A DNA stretch of 64,000 bases from Alphaproteobacteria bacterium. GTDB lineage: Bacteria; Pseudomonadota; Alphaproteobacteria; Rhodospirillales; WMHbin7. Made by a program: the position numbers and the translations under genes. Positions 34,966 through 45,223 of the stretch are shown in pieces. Positions within the stretch are counted from its first letter, which is position 1. Every line of letters starts with the position of its first letter. The DNA lies in NCBI GenBank assembly GCA_015232335.1, contig JADFZV010000004.1, forward strand, positions 1 through 64,000. Reading direction: 5' to 3'. The notes under the pieces were generated by a model that did no database searches, was not told the DNA's origin, and saw only the letters and a list, made by a program, of their open reading frames with translations.

Positions 34966-36138
34966 TTACAGGCGCGGCAGCAAACCGCCAGCCTTCTTTC
35001 CGTTCAGCAATATCTGGCCATCCGGCGCGATATCCACCTTGTAATCAAGGCCGCCCTTGCCATCGGGCTGTCCGGTGGCGCCTAGAACGCCCAGCACGGC
35101 CATCGAGGAAAGCAGGCCCGCCGATCCCCCCGAACTCAGCGATTTCAGCCGCTCAGTAACGCCATTCAGCTTGCCCATGAAGCTTCCCGTGGGGGGGGCG
35201 CTGGGAGGAAAGACGCCGTCGCCCTTGATTTTGGCCGTCAGGTGAACCGATTGCGCCTGGGCTTCGCTGATCGAGAGCTTGGCGTTTTGCCGGTGCAGGT
35301 GGGGCTGCACGCGGCTCCATAGGGCCTTGCCCAGGGGATTGGACCCGTCAGAGGCGGCGGGGCCGATTTCCTTGAGGACCGAGCGCCAGTCGAAGGGAGC
35401 AAGAGTGCCCTTGAGATTGACCCGGACCGGGTTGATTTCCTGGGGCGCACCAGGATCGCGGGGCGGCGGGGATTGATGGCGCCAGGAGAAGGTCAAGCGC
35501 CCGTTCCCGGCCAGGGGCTTTTGGCCCAGGTCCAGGCGTCCCTGCTCGATCACGAGCTGGGTGCGGTCCTTGGCCCGGTAGCCATGAACATCCGCCATTT
35601 CGACAAATCCTTGAAACGACTCGCTCGGGCTGGTGGCATTGAGCTTCAGGCTGGCCAGGGTGAGAATGTCGCCCGAGGCGAATTCGATCCCCACCTCGGT
35701 CAGATCGACCTTCAGCTTTGTAAAAGCCCCTCTTTGCGGGTTCCAAATGCCGTCGATACGGTTGCGCGTGATCTTGGCCGCTGCCTTTACCTGGCCGTCG
35801 GCCACAAAGCGCACCAAAGTCGAGACATGGCCGGAAACCGCCCAGCCTTCGCGCCCGGGAACCATCAAAAGCTCGGTCGGGCCGAAATCGATGGTGGCCC
35901 AATTGCCGCCGGGAAGAGGCGTCAGCCAGGCCAATTCAGAAAGCTTGACGACAAATCCCCCCGAGGTGTTGGCGCGAACCTCAATCGGCTCGGCATAGGA
36001 CAGGCGGCCCTCGCCGGGTAGGCTGGCGCTCCAGGGGGCAAGGCCTTGCTGCAGGTCGGCCTTGAAGCTGGCGGCGTCGTTGGCCTGGGCGGGCAGGGAA
36101 AAGCCGATCAGTGCGGCAAAAAGAATCAGGGAGCGCAT
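34966..36138 (-). CDS. Uncharacterised exported protein (DUF2125-like)
   Basis: A 390-aa protein with a signal peptide (MRSLILFAALIGFSLPAQA) and a mature part rich in beta-strand pattern. The end reads KGGLDYKVDIAPDGQILLNGK, which by eye resembles alphaproteobacterial DUF2125 proteins; this assignment is tentative. No catalytic motif was recognised. Start at 36138 chosen for the signal peptide; an ATG 4 codons upstream is equally open. Convergent with the FtsB-like gene, 12 bases between stops, and divergent from ilvD. Confidence 0.7.
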   Translation of the reverse strand: MRSLILFAALIGFSLPAQANDAASFKADLQQGLAPWSASLPGEGRLSYAEPIEVRANTSGGFVVKLSELAWLTPLPGGNWATIDFGPTELLMVPGREGWAVSGHVSTLVRFVADGQVKAAAKITRNRIDGIWNPQRGAFTKLKVDLTEVGIEFASGDILTLASLKLNATSPSESFQGFVEMADVHGYRAKDRTQLVIEQGRLDLGQKPLAGNGRLTFSWRHQSPPPRDPGAPQEINPVRVNLKGTLAPFDWRSVLKEIGPAASDGSNPLGKALWSRVQPHLHRQNAKLSISEAQAQSVHLTAKIKGDGVFPPSAPPTGSFMGKLNGVTERLKSLSSGGSAGLLSSMAVLGVLGATGQPDGKGGLDYKVDIAPDGQILLNGKKAGGLLPRL

Positions 36139-36193
36139 GGCGTACCACATAGAAGCAATTGTGCAATTTAGCAAGCTGTCGGCGCTAAACGCA

Positions 36194-36219
36194 TACCCCC
36201 TTTGCATGTCAGGGGGGTA
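36194..36219. promoter_or_regulatory. Inverted repeat between the DUF2125-like gene and ilvD
   Basis: TACCCCC (36194-36200) pairs with GGGGGTA (36213-36219) across a 12-base loop. It sits in the 141-base divergent gap, 60 bases before the ilvD ATG, so it could be an operator or a transcript hairpin. No T run follows on either strand, which argues against a terminator. Confidence 0.3.
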
Positions 36220-36279
36220 GGCAAGCCGGGGCCTGGGCGGTTATCCTCTTTCTTCCAAGAAAAGGGGGGAGCCCAATAA

Positions 36280-38136
36280 ATGCCCGAATACCGCTCACGC
36301 ACCTCGACGCATGGACGCAACATGGCCGGAGCAAGGGGGCTTTGGCGCGCCACCGGTATGAAGGACGAGGATTTCGGAAAGCCCATCATCGCGGTGGTCA
36401 ATTCCTTTACCCAATTCGTGCCCGGCCATGTGCATCTGCGCGAGATCGGGCAGATGGTGGCCCGCGAGATCGAACGTGCTGGCGCCGTGGCCAAGGAATT
36501 TAACACCATCGCCATCGACGACGGAATCGCCATGGGGCATGGCGGCATGCTCTACAGCCTGCCTTCGCGCGATTTGATCGCTGATTCGGTCGAATACATG
36601 GTCAACGCCCATTGCGCCGATGCCATGGTCTGCATCTCGAACTGCGACAAGATCACGCCCGGCATGATGATGGCCTCGATGCGCCTCAACATTCCCACCG
36701 TGATGGTTTCGGGAGGCCCGATGGAAGCGGGCAAGATGACGGTAAACGGCAAGACGCGGGCGGTCGATCTGATCGATGCCATGATGCAAGGTGCCAATCC
36801 CGCCACTGACGATGCCACCGCCGAAGCCTACGAGCGTTCGAGTTGCCCCACCTGCGGTTCCTGCTCGGGCATGTTCACTGCCAACTCCATGAATTGTCTG
36901 GCCGAAGCGCTGGGGCTGGCCCTTCCCGGCAACGGCACCCTTCTGGCCACCCATGCCGACCGCAGGGAATTGTTCGTGCGCGGCGCCCATCTGGCCGTGG
37001 AGATCACCAGGCGCTGGTATGAGAACGAAGACGCCAGCGTGCTGCCGCGCGGCCTTGCCAGCTTCAAGACCTTCGAGAATGCCATGGCGCTGGATATTGC
37101 CATGGGCGGCTCCACCAACACTGTGCTGCATCTTCTGGCCATCGCCAGGGAGGCCGGTGTCGATTTTGGCATGAACGATATCGACCGTCTGTCGCGCAAG
37201 GTGCCGCATCTGTCCAAGGTGGCCCCCTCGACCCCGGACTTCCACATGGAAGACGTGCATCGGGCGGGTGGCATCATGGCCATTCTGGGCGAGTTGGACC
37301 GCTTGGGGCTGATCCATCGCGAGGTTCCCACCGTGCATAGCCCCACCTTGGCCCAGGCGCTGGATGATTGGGATATCGTTCGCGCCAAGGATGCTGAGGT
37401 GACAAGCTTCTACCGCGCCGCCCCCGGCGGCAAACCGACCACCAAGGCTTTCTCGCAATCCAAGCGCTATCGCTCGCTCGATCTTGATCGCGCCAAAGGC
37501 TGTATTCGCGATGGCAAGCATGCCTACAGCCAGGATGGCGGTCTGGCCGTTCTGTTCGGCAATCTGGCCCTGCAGGGCTGTATCGTGAAGACAGCAGGCG
37601 TCGATGCCGCGAATCTGACCTTTGCCGGACCTGCCGTGATCTGCGACAGTCAGGAAGAGGCCTCGGCCGCCATTCTGGGGGGCAAGGTGAAGGCGGGCGA
37701 TGTCGTGATCGTGCGTTACGAAGGCCCCAGGGGTGGGCCCGGCATGCAGGAAATGCTGTACCCCACCACCTATCTGAAATCGATGGGCCTGGGCAAGGAA
37801 TGTGCGCTGATCACCGACGGACGTTTCTCGGGCGGCACGTCCGGCCTGTCGATCGGCCATGTTTCGCCCGAGGCCGCCGAGGGCGGCGTGGTCGGCTTGG
37901 TCGAAACGGGCGACCCAATCGAGATCGATATTCCGAACCGGCGCATTCAGTTGATGGTCTCCGACGCGGTTCTGGCCAAGCGCCGGGCCGCCATGCAGGC
38001 CAAGGGTGAAAAGGCCTGGAAACCGGAATCACGAAATCGCCCCGTTTCGCAGGCCCTGGAGGCCTATGCTCTGATGGCGACCAGTGCCGCCCAGGGCGCC
38101 GTGCGTGATCTGTCCAATCTTGTCCGCAAGGTTTGA
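36280..38136 (+). CDS. ilvD: Dihydroxy-acid dehydratase
   Basis: Converts dihydroxy-isovalerate and dihydroxy-methylvalerate to the 2-keto acids in valine and isoleucine synthesis; 618 aa, the size of the long IlvD type. Fe-S and metal ligands are visible: [30 protein letters not shown], and [25 protein letters not shown] near the end. A strong GGGGGGAG site precedes the ATG. The CoA ligase gene starts 4 bases after its stop, so they are probably co-transcribed. Confidence 0.97.
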   Translation: MPEYRSRTSTHGRNMAGARGLWRATGMKDEDFGKPIIAVVNSFTQFVPGHVHLREIGQMVAREIERAGAVAKEFNTIAIDDGIAMGHGGMLYSLPSRDLIADSVEYMVNAHCADAMVCISNCDKITPGMMMASMRLNIPTVMVSGGPMEAGKMTVNGKTRAVDLIDAMMQGANPATDDATAEAYERSSCPTCGSCSGMFTANSMNCLAEALGLALPGNGTLLATHADRRELFVRGAHLAVEITRRWYENEDASVLPRGLASFKTFENAMALDIAMGGSTNTVLHLLAIAREAGVDFGMNDIDRLSRKVPHLSKVAPSTPDFHMEDVHRAGGIMAILGELDRLGLIHREVPTVHSPTLAQALDDWDIVRAKDAEVTSFYRAAPGGKPTTKAFSQSKRYRSLDLDRAKGCIRDGKHAYSQDGGLAVLFGNLALQGCIVKTAGVDAANLTFAGPAVICDSQEEASAAILGGKVKAGDVVIVRYEGPRGGPGMQEMLYPTTYLKSMGLGKECALITDGRFSGGTSGLSIGHVSPEAAEGGVVGLVETGDPIEIDIPNRRIQLMVSDAVLAKRRAAMQAKGEKAWKPESRNRPVSQALEAYALMATSAAQGAVRDLSNLVRKV

Positions 38137-38139
38137 GTT

Positions 38140-39762
38140 TTGACGACTAGCGGCCATATCGACCGTTTTGTGATCGAGCGGCTGCCCCCGCCGTCCCTGA
38201 TGCCCGACTTCGATTATTCGGCTCCGCATCTTCAAGGCTGGCCGGATCGCATGAATGCCGCCGCCGAACTGGTGGACCGCGCTTGTGCCTTGGGTTTGGG
38301 CGAAAGCCCGGCCACCGTCTGGGAAGGCGTGGTCTGGAGCTTTTCCCATCTTCAAGATCGCTCTCAGCGCATTGCCCGCATGCTGGTCGAGGATTGGGGG
38401 ATGGTTCCGGGCGATCGCGTGCTGTTGCGCGGCGCCAATTCCCCCATGCTGCTGGCCTGCTGGCTGGGCGTGGTGCGGGCGGGCGGCATCGCTGTCACCA
38501 CCATGCCCCTGCTGCGCGCCAAGGAACTGGGCTTCATTCTGGAGCGTGTGCAGATCCAATATGCGTTGTGCGAGGATTCTCTGGCCGAGGAAATGACCCT
38601 GGCCGCCGACAAAGCAGGCGGGAATGTCAGGCTCGGCCTGTTCAGCCCGGTTGGGCAGAAAGGGACTGATTTTGATCGCAAGCTGGAGGCCAAGCCAGCG
38701 GGCGGCGGGGTGGCCGACACCTCGGCCGACGATCCGGCCCTGATCGTCTTTACCTCGGGCACCACGGGCAATCCCAAGGCGGCCGTGCATTATCACCGCG
38801 ACGTGATCGCGGTTGCCGAAAGCTGGCCCCGGGAATTCGGAATCAGGGCGGGCGATGTGCATGCCGGTTCGCCCTCGATGGCCTTTTCCTACGGGTTCGG
38901 CGCCTTCATCGCCTTTCCGCTGCGCCATGGCTGCTGCTCGGTCATGTTGCCCAAGGCCGCACCTGATGCCATTCTGAACGCGATTTCAAAGCATCGCGTC
39001 ACCTCGCTGTTTGCCGTGCCGACCTCTTACAACGCCATGATGGAGATAGCGGGCGGGTACGATCTTTCTTCCTTGCGCTTCTGCGCCTCGGCGGGCGAGC
39101 ATCTGCGCGATCACACCTTCCGCAACTGGCGGGATGCGACGGGGATGAAGCTGGTCAACGGCATCGGCTCGACCGAGATGCTCAACCATTTCATCGCCCA
39201 GCCCGTAAGCGTGGACAAGCCTGGTTCTACTGGGCGCTTGCTGCCCGGCTATAGCGCCAGAATCGTCGACAAGGATGGAAATTCCTTGCCCAGCGGCGAG
39301 AAAGGCTGGCTGGCCGTGAAGGGGCCGGTGGGTTGCCGCTATTTCGACGATCCGGAACGTCAGAAGATATATGTCCGCCAGGGCTGGAACGTCACCGGCG
39401 ACATCTTCGAGCGGGATGGGGACGGCTGGTTCTGGTATATCGACCGCGGCGACGACATGATCGTCTCCTCGGGCTACAATATTTCGGCCCAGGAGGTCGA
39501 ACAGATATTGATCGAGCATCCGAAGATCAAGGAATGCGCCGTGGTGGGCGCTCCCGACGACGAGCGGGGCCAGATCGTCAAGGCTTTCGTGGTGCTTAAG
39601 GAAGGTGCTGTCGCCTCCGACGACTTGGCCCACGATATTCAGGAGTTTGTCAAACACTCCGTGGCCCCTTATAAATATCCCCGCCTGGTGCGCTTCCTGG
39701 ATGAGTTGCCCAAGACCGCCACCGGCAAGATTCAAAGGTATCTGCTCAAAGAGATGGAGTGA
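38140..39762 (+). CDS. Aryl/acyl-CoA ligase (2-aminobenzoate-CoA ligase-like)
   Basis: A 540-aa adenylate-forming enzyme of the ANL superfamily. The AMP-binding P-loop is VFTSGTTGNPKAAVH; NGIGSTEML and the GWNVTGDIFERDGDGWFWYIDRGDDMI block are the later core motifs, and the catalytic Lys is in TATGKIQRY. The N-terminal HIDRFVIERLPPPSLMPDF resembles 2-aminobenzoate- or benzoate-CoA ligases, which supports the TTG start at 38140. It activates an aromatic or related acid; the true substrate is uncertain. Its stop overlaps the GTG start of the next gene. Confidence 0.85.
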   Translation: MTTSGHIDRFVIERLPPPSLMPDFDYSAPHLQGWPDRMNAAAELVDRACALGLGESPATVWEGVVWSFSHLQDRSQRIARMLVEDWGMVPGDRVLLRGANSPMLLACWLGVVRAGGIAVTTMPLLRAKELGFILERVQIQYALCEDSLAEEMTLAADKAGGNVRLGLFSPVGQKGTDFDRKLEAKPAGGGVADTSADDPALIVFTSGTTGNPKAAVHYHRDVIAVAESWPREFGIRAGDVHAGSPSMAFSYGFGAFIAFPLRHGCCSVMLPKAAPDAILNAISKHRVTSLFAVPTSYNAMMEIAGGYDLSSLRFCASAGEHLRDHTFRNWRDATGMKLVNGIGSTEMLNHFIAQPVSVDKPGSTGRLLPGYSARIVDKDGNSLPSGEKGWLAVKGPVGCRYFDDPERQKIYVRQGWNVTGDIFERDGDGWFWYIDRGDDMIVSSGYNISAQEVEQILIEHPKIKECAVVGAPDDERGQIVKAFVVLKEGAVASDDLAHDIQEFVKHSVAPYKYPRLVRFLDELPKTATGKIQRYLLKEME

Positions 39763-41243
39763 GTGTCTTGGCTAATCGGGTTCTGGTCTTCCTGCTCGCC
39801 TATAATGCCGAGCGGTTCATCCAGGAAACGATGAAGCGCATTCCTGCAGAGCTTCAGGAATTCGACACCCATGTGCTGATCGTTGACGATGCTTCGAAGG
39901 ACCGCACCGCCGAGATGGCGCTGGCGTTTCAGAAAGCCACGCCGCTTGCTTTTCCCACCACCATTCTGCGCAATCCGGTCAACCAGAATTACGGCGGCAA
40001 CGTCAAGCTGGGCATGCGCTACGCCATCCGCGAAGGCTTCGACGCCGTCTGCCTGATTCACGGCGACGGGCAATATCCGCCCGAGAAACTGCCCGAATTC
40101 GTGCGCCCTATCCTGGAAGGCAAGGCCGATGCCGTGTTCGGCTCACGCATGATGATTTCCAAGGATGCGCTGAAGGGCGGCATGCCGATGTACAAGTATA
40201 TCGGCAACAAGGTGCTGACCCGTTTCGAGAATTGGATTCTGGGGACACGGCTTTCGGAATTCCATTCCGGTCTCAGGCTCTATTCCGTGAAGGCGCTAGA
40301 GCGCCTGCCGTTCCATCTCAATTCCAACGATTTCCATTTCGACACGGAAATCATCGTGCAGCTTCACTTTGCCCATATGCGCATTCAGGAATTTCCCATT
40401 CCCACCCGCTATGGCGAAGAGGTCAGCCACGTCAACGGATTCAAATATGCCTGGGATGTGGTCAAGCAGGCCATGCTGGGTCAGTTGCAGCGACTAAGTC
40501 TCGTCTATCAGCGCAAGTTCGACGTCGCCCCCAAGGGCCGCGAAGTTCTTTACCATGTCGGCAAGATGACCTTCACCGAGGCGCATCGCATGGCAGTCGA
40601 TACGGTGCCCATGGGTGCCAGGGTGCTGGATATCGGCTCGTCTGATGGACTGGTGGGGGCGGCACTGAAGGAGAAGGGCTGCCAGGTCGCCGGAATCGAT
40701 AAGCACGGCCCGCCCCAGGAACGCGGCTATGACCGCTTCACGCCCACCGATCTTGACCGCGATCCGCTGCCGGTCGATCCCAGCCATTTCGATGCCGTCC
40801 TGCTGCTTGACGTGCTGGGCCATCTGAAGGAACCCGAGCGCTTCATGGAGCGCCTGCACGAAGGCCTGGGCGCCAGGCCGGAAACCCTGGTCATCGCGAC
40901 GGCGGGAAATATCGGCTTCATCCTGAACCGGCTGCAACTGCTGTTCGGCTATTTCAATTACGGCAAACGGGGCATTTTGGATGCCAGCCACACACGTTTG
41001 TTCACCTTCCAAAGCCTGCCGCGCCTTTTGGAAGAGGCGGGATTTCAGGTGGAGACGGTCAGGGCCGTTCCGGCCCCCTTCGAATTGGCCCTGGGCGAGG
41101 GAGCGTTCACCAAGCTTTTGGTGGCCTTCGATCGCCTACTGCTGAAATTGTCGCCGGGTCTGTTCGGCTTTCGCATCTTTGTGGTGGCCCGCCCGCGCCC
41201 GACCCTGGACGGCATCCTGGCCAGCGCTGTGGCGCAGGAGTGA
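39759..41243 (+). CDS. Glycosyltransferase family 2 fused to a SAM methyltransferase
   Basis: A 494-aa two-domain protein. Residues about 6-245 form a GT-A fold like dolichyl-phosphate mannose synthase: VLVFLLAYNAERFI, VDDASKDRT (42-50), and HGDGQYPPEK (101-110) with the metal-site Asp. Residues about 285-450 form a class I methyltransferase with VLDIGSSDGLVG (289-300). The C-terminal 40 residues are hydrophobic and may touch the membrane. Start GTG at 39759 overlaps the CoA ligase stop. It could build and methylate a lipid-linked glycan; this is inference. No frameshift is seen, so the fusion is real in this sequence. Confidence 0.85.
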   Translation: MSVLANRVLVFLLAYNAERFIQETMKRIPAELQEFDTHVLIVDDASKDRTAEMALAFQKATPLAFPTTILRNPVNQNYGGNVKLGMRYAIREGFDAVCLIHGDGQYPPEKLPEFVRPILEGKADAVFGSRMMISKDALKGGMPMYKYIGNKVLTRFENWILGTRLSEFHSGLRLYSVKALERLPFHLNSNDFHFDTEIIVQLHFAHMRIQEFPIPTRYGEEVSHVNGFKYAWDVVKQAMLGQLQRLSLVYQRKFDVAPKGREVLYHVGKMTFTEAHRMAVDTVPMGARVLDIGSSDGLVGAALKEKGCQVAGIDKHGPPQERGYDRFTPTDLDRDPLPVDPSHFDAVLLLDVLGHLKEPERFMERLHEGLGARPETLVIATAGNIGFILNRLQLLFGYFNYGKRGILDASHTRLFTFQSLPRLLEEAGFQVETVRAVPAPFELALGEGAFTKLLVAFDRLLLKLSPGLFGFRIFVVARPRPTLDGILASAVAQE

Positions 41244-41259
41244 AGGATGTGATACACTG

Positions 41260-41279
41260 CGTTGCATTGTAGTGCAACG
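41260..41279. promoter_or_regulatory. Inverted-repeat operator of the toxin-antitoxin operon
   Basis: CGTTGCA (41260-41266) and TGCAACG (41273-41279) form a perfect inverted repeat with a 6-base spacer, 10 bases before the antitoxin ATG. A TACACT -10-like element lies just upstream. Ribbon-helix-helix antitoxins usually repress their own operon at such sites. Confidence 0.65.
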
Positions 41280-41288
41280 AGGGGTGTG

Positions 41289-41528
41289 ATGAGCAAGTCG
41301 GTCGCAATGAGTCTTCGCCTGAAGCCAGAGTTGGGGCAGAGGATCGAACGTCTGGCATCTGCCGTTGACCGTACTAAGAACTGGATCGTCGAGCGCGCGC
41401 TGGAAGAATATCTTGACCGCGAGTCCTGGCAGGTCGCCGAGATCAGGCAGGGTCTGATCGAAGCCGATGCTGGCGATTTCGCTTCGACGGCGAAGATATC
41501 GGCACTCAAGAGAAAATTTGCAAGATGA
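41289..41528 (+). CDS. Ribbon-helix-helix antitoxin (ParD/RelB-like)
   Basis: A 79-aa protein whose N-terminal part, SVAMSLRLKPELGQRIERLA, matches the beta-strand plus helix of RHH DNA-binding antitoxins, followed by VDRTKNWIVERALEEYLDRESWQ. The acidic C-terminal half would wrap the toxin. The start at 41289 was chosen because an upstream in-frame start falls inside the operator. Its stop overlaps the toxin ATG by 4 bases, the normal layout of type II toxin-antitoxin pairs. Confidence 0.88.
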   Translation: MSKSVAMSLRLKPELGQRIERLASAVDRTKNWIVERALEEYLDRESWQVAEIRQGLIEADAGDFASTAKISALKRKFAR

Positions 41529-41803
41529 AGGTTCGCTGGCTGCGGGTTGCCCTGGCGCAGCTTGAACGCGAGGCTGTTGTCATCGCTGGGGACGATCCGA
41601 AAGCCGCCGCCGCCATGCTGACGAGGGTTTTCGAGGCAGCGGAGGGCTTGGCTCAATTTCCTGCCATGGGTCGCGTGGGCAGGGTTGCCGGGACAAGGGA
41701 ACAGGTCGTTCCTGGAACGCCCTATATCCTTCCCTACCGGGTGAGAGAGCAACAGGTGGAAATCCTGCGTTTTCTGCACGGGGCCAGGAAGTGGCCGCCC
41801 TGA
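41525..41803 (+). CDS. RelE/ParE-superfamily toxin
   Basis: A 92-aa small basic protein with the RelE/ParE pattern: VRWLRVALAQLEREA at the N-terminus, a central FPAMGRVGRVAGTREQVV block and the terminal PYILPYRVREQQVEILRFLHGARKWP. It pairs with the overlapping RHH antitoxin. ParE types poison gyrase and RelE types cut mRNA; the sequence alone does not decide. The pair lies between the glycosyltransferase fusion and the convergent rfb operon. Confidence 0.88.
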   Translation: MKVRWLRVALAQLEREAVVIAGDDPKAAAAMLTRVFEAAEGLAQFPAMGRVGRVAGTREQVVPGTPYILPYRVREQQVEILRFLHGARKWPP

Positions 41804-41810
41804 GACATCT

Positions 41811-42694
<884 letters not shown>

Positions 42695-42698
<4 letters not shown>

Positions 42699-43759
42699 CG
42701 CTTGCCCTCCAGTCCGGCGCGCCTTGTCGCCTGATGCTTGTCGATCAGTGGCTCCCACCAGCCTTGATTCTCAAGATACCATGCCACGGTCTTCCTTAGT
42801 CCTTGTTCGAAAGATACGGACGCCCTCCAGCCCAACTCCCTTTGCAATTTGGATGGATCGATGGCGTAACGATGGTCGTGCCCCGGCCGGTCGGTGACGT
42901 AGGAAATCAGTTTAGCGTGCGGACGGTGGGGCGATTCTGGCAGCATTTCATCCAAGAGGGCGCATAGGGTGTTGACGACGTCGATGTTTGTTTTCTCGGA
43001 CAGGCCGCCCACCAGATAGCTTTCGCCCAACCTGCCCTTTTGCAGAATGGTTGTCAGCGCTCTGGCATGATCCTCGACATAAAGCCAGTCGCGCACATTC
43101 TGTCCCTGGCCGTAAACCGGCAGGGGCTGGCCCGAGAGTGTGCGCACGATCATCAAAGGGATCAGTTTTTCCGGGAACTGATAAGGCCCGTAATTGTTCG
43201 AGCAGTTGGACAGCACCACCGGCAGGCCATAGGTATGATGCCAGGCCAGAGCCAGATGATCCGAGGCAGCCTTCGAGGCCGAGTAGGGCGAGCGCGGGTG
43301 GTAAGGCGTGGTTTCGGTAAATGCCGTGTCGTTGGGCTCCAGGCTGCCAAACACCTCGTCGGTCGAGACATGGTGGAAGCGAAAGCGCTCTCGGGCGGTC
43401 CCCTCAAGTCCCCGCCAGTAATCCAGCGTTTCTTCCAGCAGGCGATAGGTGCCGACGATATTGGTCTCGATGAAATCGGCAGGGCCGTCGATCGAGCGGT
43501 CGACATGGCTTTCGGCTGCCAGATGCATGATGGCGTCCGGCCTGTGTTGTTGAAGAATGTTTCGAACCTTTGCGCTGTCGCGGATATCGGCTTGTTCGAA
43601 GGCGTAACGCTCATGGCCTTCGATCATGACCAGCGAGGCCGGATTGGCGGCATAGGTCAGAAGATCGAGATTGACCACCTGATGCTCGGTATCGGCGATC
43701 AGGTGGCGAGCCACAGCGCTTCCGATGAATCCAGCCCCGCCTGTCACCAGAATTTTCAT
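42695..43759 (-). CDS. rfbB: dTDP-glucose 4,6-dehydratase
   Basis: NAD-dependent SDR enzyme that makes dTDP-4-keto-6-deoxyglucose; 354 aa. NAD loop [14 protein letters not shown] at 3-16, catalytic THR/ASP/GLU region in [11 protein letters not shown], and [11 protein letters not shown] as the Tyr-x3-Lys site. The start at 43759 was chosen over a longer open frame that adds 50 unrelated residues. It overlaps rfbC and rfbA by 4 bases at each end. Confidence 0.96.
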
Positions 43760-44331
43760 GGCGCACCGCCATCTTGTCCGAAAAGCGGGGGGAGATCCTT
43801 CAGTCTGGGGAAGGTTTGGTCGCGTTCGGCCAAAATGGCCTCGGCCTCGCCAACAGGCCAGTTGATGCCAAGATCGGGATCGTTCCATAAAAGCCCATGT
43901 TGATTGCATGGGGGGCTGTAGGGGGCCGAGAGTTTATAGACCAGTTCTGTTCCGTCCTCTAGCGCGCAAAAGCCATGGGCAAAACCCACGGGAATATAGA
44001 AAAGCCGCCAATCGTCGGAGGTCAATTCCACCGCCACATGTTGACCAAAACTGGGCGATCCCTGGCGCAGATCGACCGCCACGTCGAGGGCCCGCCCACG
44101 GGCCACGCGCACCAGCTTGGCTTGGGCCATCGGTGGTGTTTGGAAATGAAGGGCGCGCACCGTGCCCCTTTTCATCTGACGCGACAAACCATCGAGGCGC
44201 CAAGTCTCCTTGATGCCGAGCTCAGCGAATTTCGCCTCGTCCCACAATTCGACGAATAAACCTCGCGCGTCGGCATGGGCATCAAGATGCACGATTTTCA
44301 CGTCGGGAATGGCGGAGGGTTCAAGGCGCAT
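43756..44331 (-). CDS. rfbC: dTDP-4-dehydrorhamnose 3,5-epimerase-like protein
   Basis: A 191-aa cupin-fold epimerase. Conserved RfbC motifs are [39 protein letters not shown] with the catalytic His, and [21 protein letters not shown]. Family members epimerise C3 and/or C5 of dTDP-4-keto-6-deoxyglucose; in operons without rfbD they may act at one carbon only. No rfbD is seen here. It overlaps the end of the upstream reductase gene by 11 bases. Confidence 0.9.
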   Translation of the reverse strand: MRLEPSAIPDVKIVHLDAHADARGLFVELWDEAKFAELGIKETWRLDGLSRQMKRGTVRALHFQTPPMAQAKLVRVARGRALDVAVDLRQGSPSFGQHVAVELTSDDWRLFYIPVGFAHGFCALEDGTELVYKLSAPYSPPCNQHGLLWNDPDLGINWPVGEAEAILAERDQTFPRLKDLPPLFGQDGGAP

Positions 44332-45214
44332 GCGGCCCCGCGATCAGGGTCTGGCGCAACCCGACTTCAAGAGAAACGGTGGGCGACCAGCCGGGAAGCT
44401 TCGGACCCAGCCAGGGAACGGCGATATGACGTTCAGGCAGTTTCCACTCGCCCCAGAGCTTGTTGATCTTGTGTCCGGCAACGCGCTCCAACGTGGCAAC
44501 AACCTCGCTGATGGTGTGGCGAAAACCCGAAACGGCGAAGCGCTTGTCCTGCCAGTCTTGGGGCCTTCCGATCAAGCCCCCCCCCGCTTGCGAAAGCGCT
44601 TCGGCGACATCGCTGATATAGGTGATGTCCATGACCAGATCTTCGGCGGGCAGCGGAATATTGCCGCCATCTTCCAGCGCCCTTAACAGGGACGGGATCA
44701 ATTTTGCCCGCCGGTCGCCGGGTCCAAAAGTGTCGAACAGGATCAGCGTGGTGGAAGACAGGCCCAGATCGGCATAATAGGCCAGGATGGTCTGAAAGGC
44801 TTCCTTGGTGGCGGCGTAGAGATTGAAGGGGCGAGGTTCCGTCTGGTCATAGAATTGGGCGAAGGTGCCGACATTGACGAAATTCTGGAACTTGCGCCGA
44901 TGAAGCGATTCAAGCAGGCAGGTGCCCAGGGTGATATTGGCTTCGCACAGGCGGGGAATATCCGCCGTGGCGGCCTCGCGCAGATAGAGATTGGCCAGGT
45001 GGTAAGTGATGTCGGGCCTGGCTTGGCGCACGGCCTCGTCGATTGAAGCGGCATCGTCGCCGGTCATGTGCAAGATGACGCCCAGCCGGGCTAACTGCGC
45101 CGTGTCCGATTGCGGTCGCACCAGGGCGTGAACTTCCAGGCCCAAAGTCAACAGCCGATCCGTCAGAGCCCGTCCTGGAAAACTGGTGGCACCGGTGAGC
45201 AGGGCGCGGCGCAT
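44321..45214 (-). CDS. NAD(P)-dependent sugar epimerase/reductase (extended SDR)
   Basis: A 297-aa extended SDR. The cofactor loop is LLTGATSFPGRAL (residues 5-17), with the first Gly of the usual GxxGxxG shifted, and the catalytic set is Thr117 with Tyr133-x3-Lys137 in YAATK. It resembles paratose/abequose synthase-type 4-ketoreductases and CDP/dTDP-sugar epimerases. In this operon it is the only candidate for the final 4-keto reduction, since rfbD is absent. The exact reaction is inferred from context. Confidence 0.8.
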   Translation of the reverse strand: MRRALLTGATSFPGRALTDRLLTLGLEVHALVRPQSDTAQLARLGVILHMTGDDAASIDEAVRQARPDITYHLANLYLREAATADIPRLCEANITLGTCLLESLHRRKFQNFVNVGTFAQFYDQTEPRPFNLYAATKEAFQTILAYYADLGLSSTTLILFDTFGPGDRRAKLIPSLLRALEDGGNIPLPAEDLVMDITYISDVAEALSQAGGGLIGRPQDWQDKRFAVSGFRHTISEVVATLERVAGHKINKLWGEWKLPERHIAVPWLGPKLPGWSPTVSLEVGLRQTLIAGPHAP

Positions 45215-45223
45215 CGCTTCGGC

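Noticed and set aside
36295..37860. A 521-codon open frame on the minus strand opposite ilvD
   Set aside because: It is entirely antisense to the highly conserved ilvD and has His/Gly/Arg-rich composition typical of shadow frames in G+C-rich genes; no ribosome site or family pattern.
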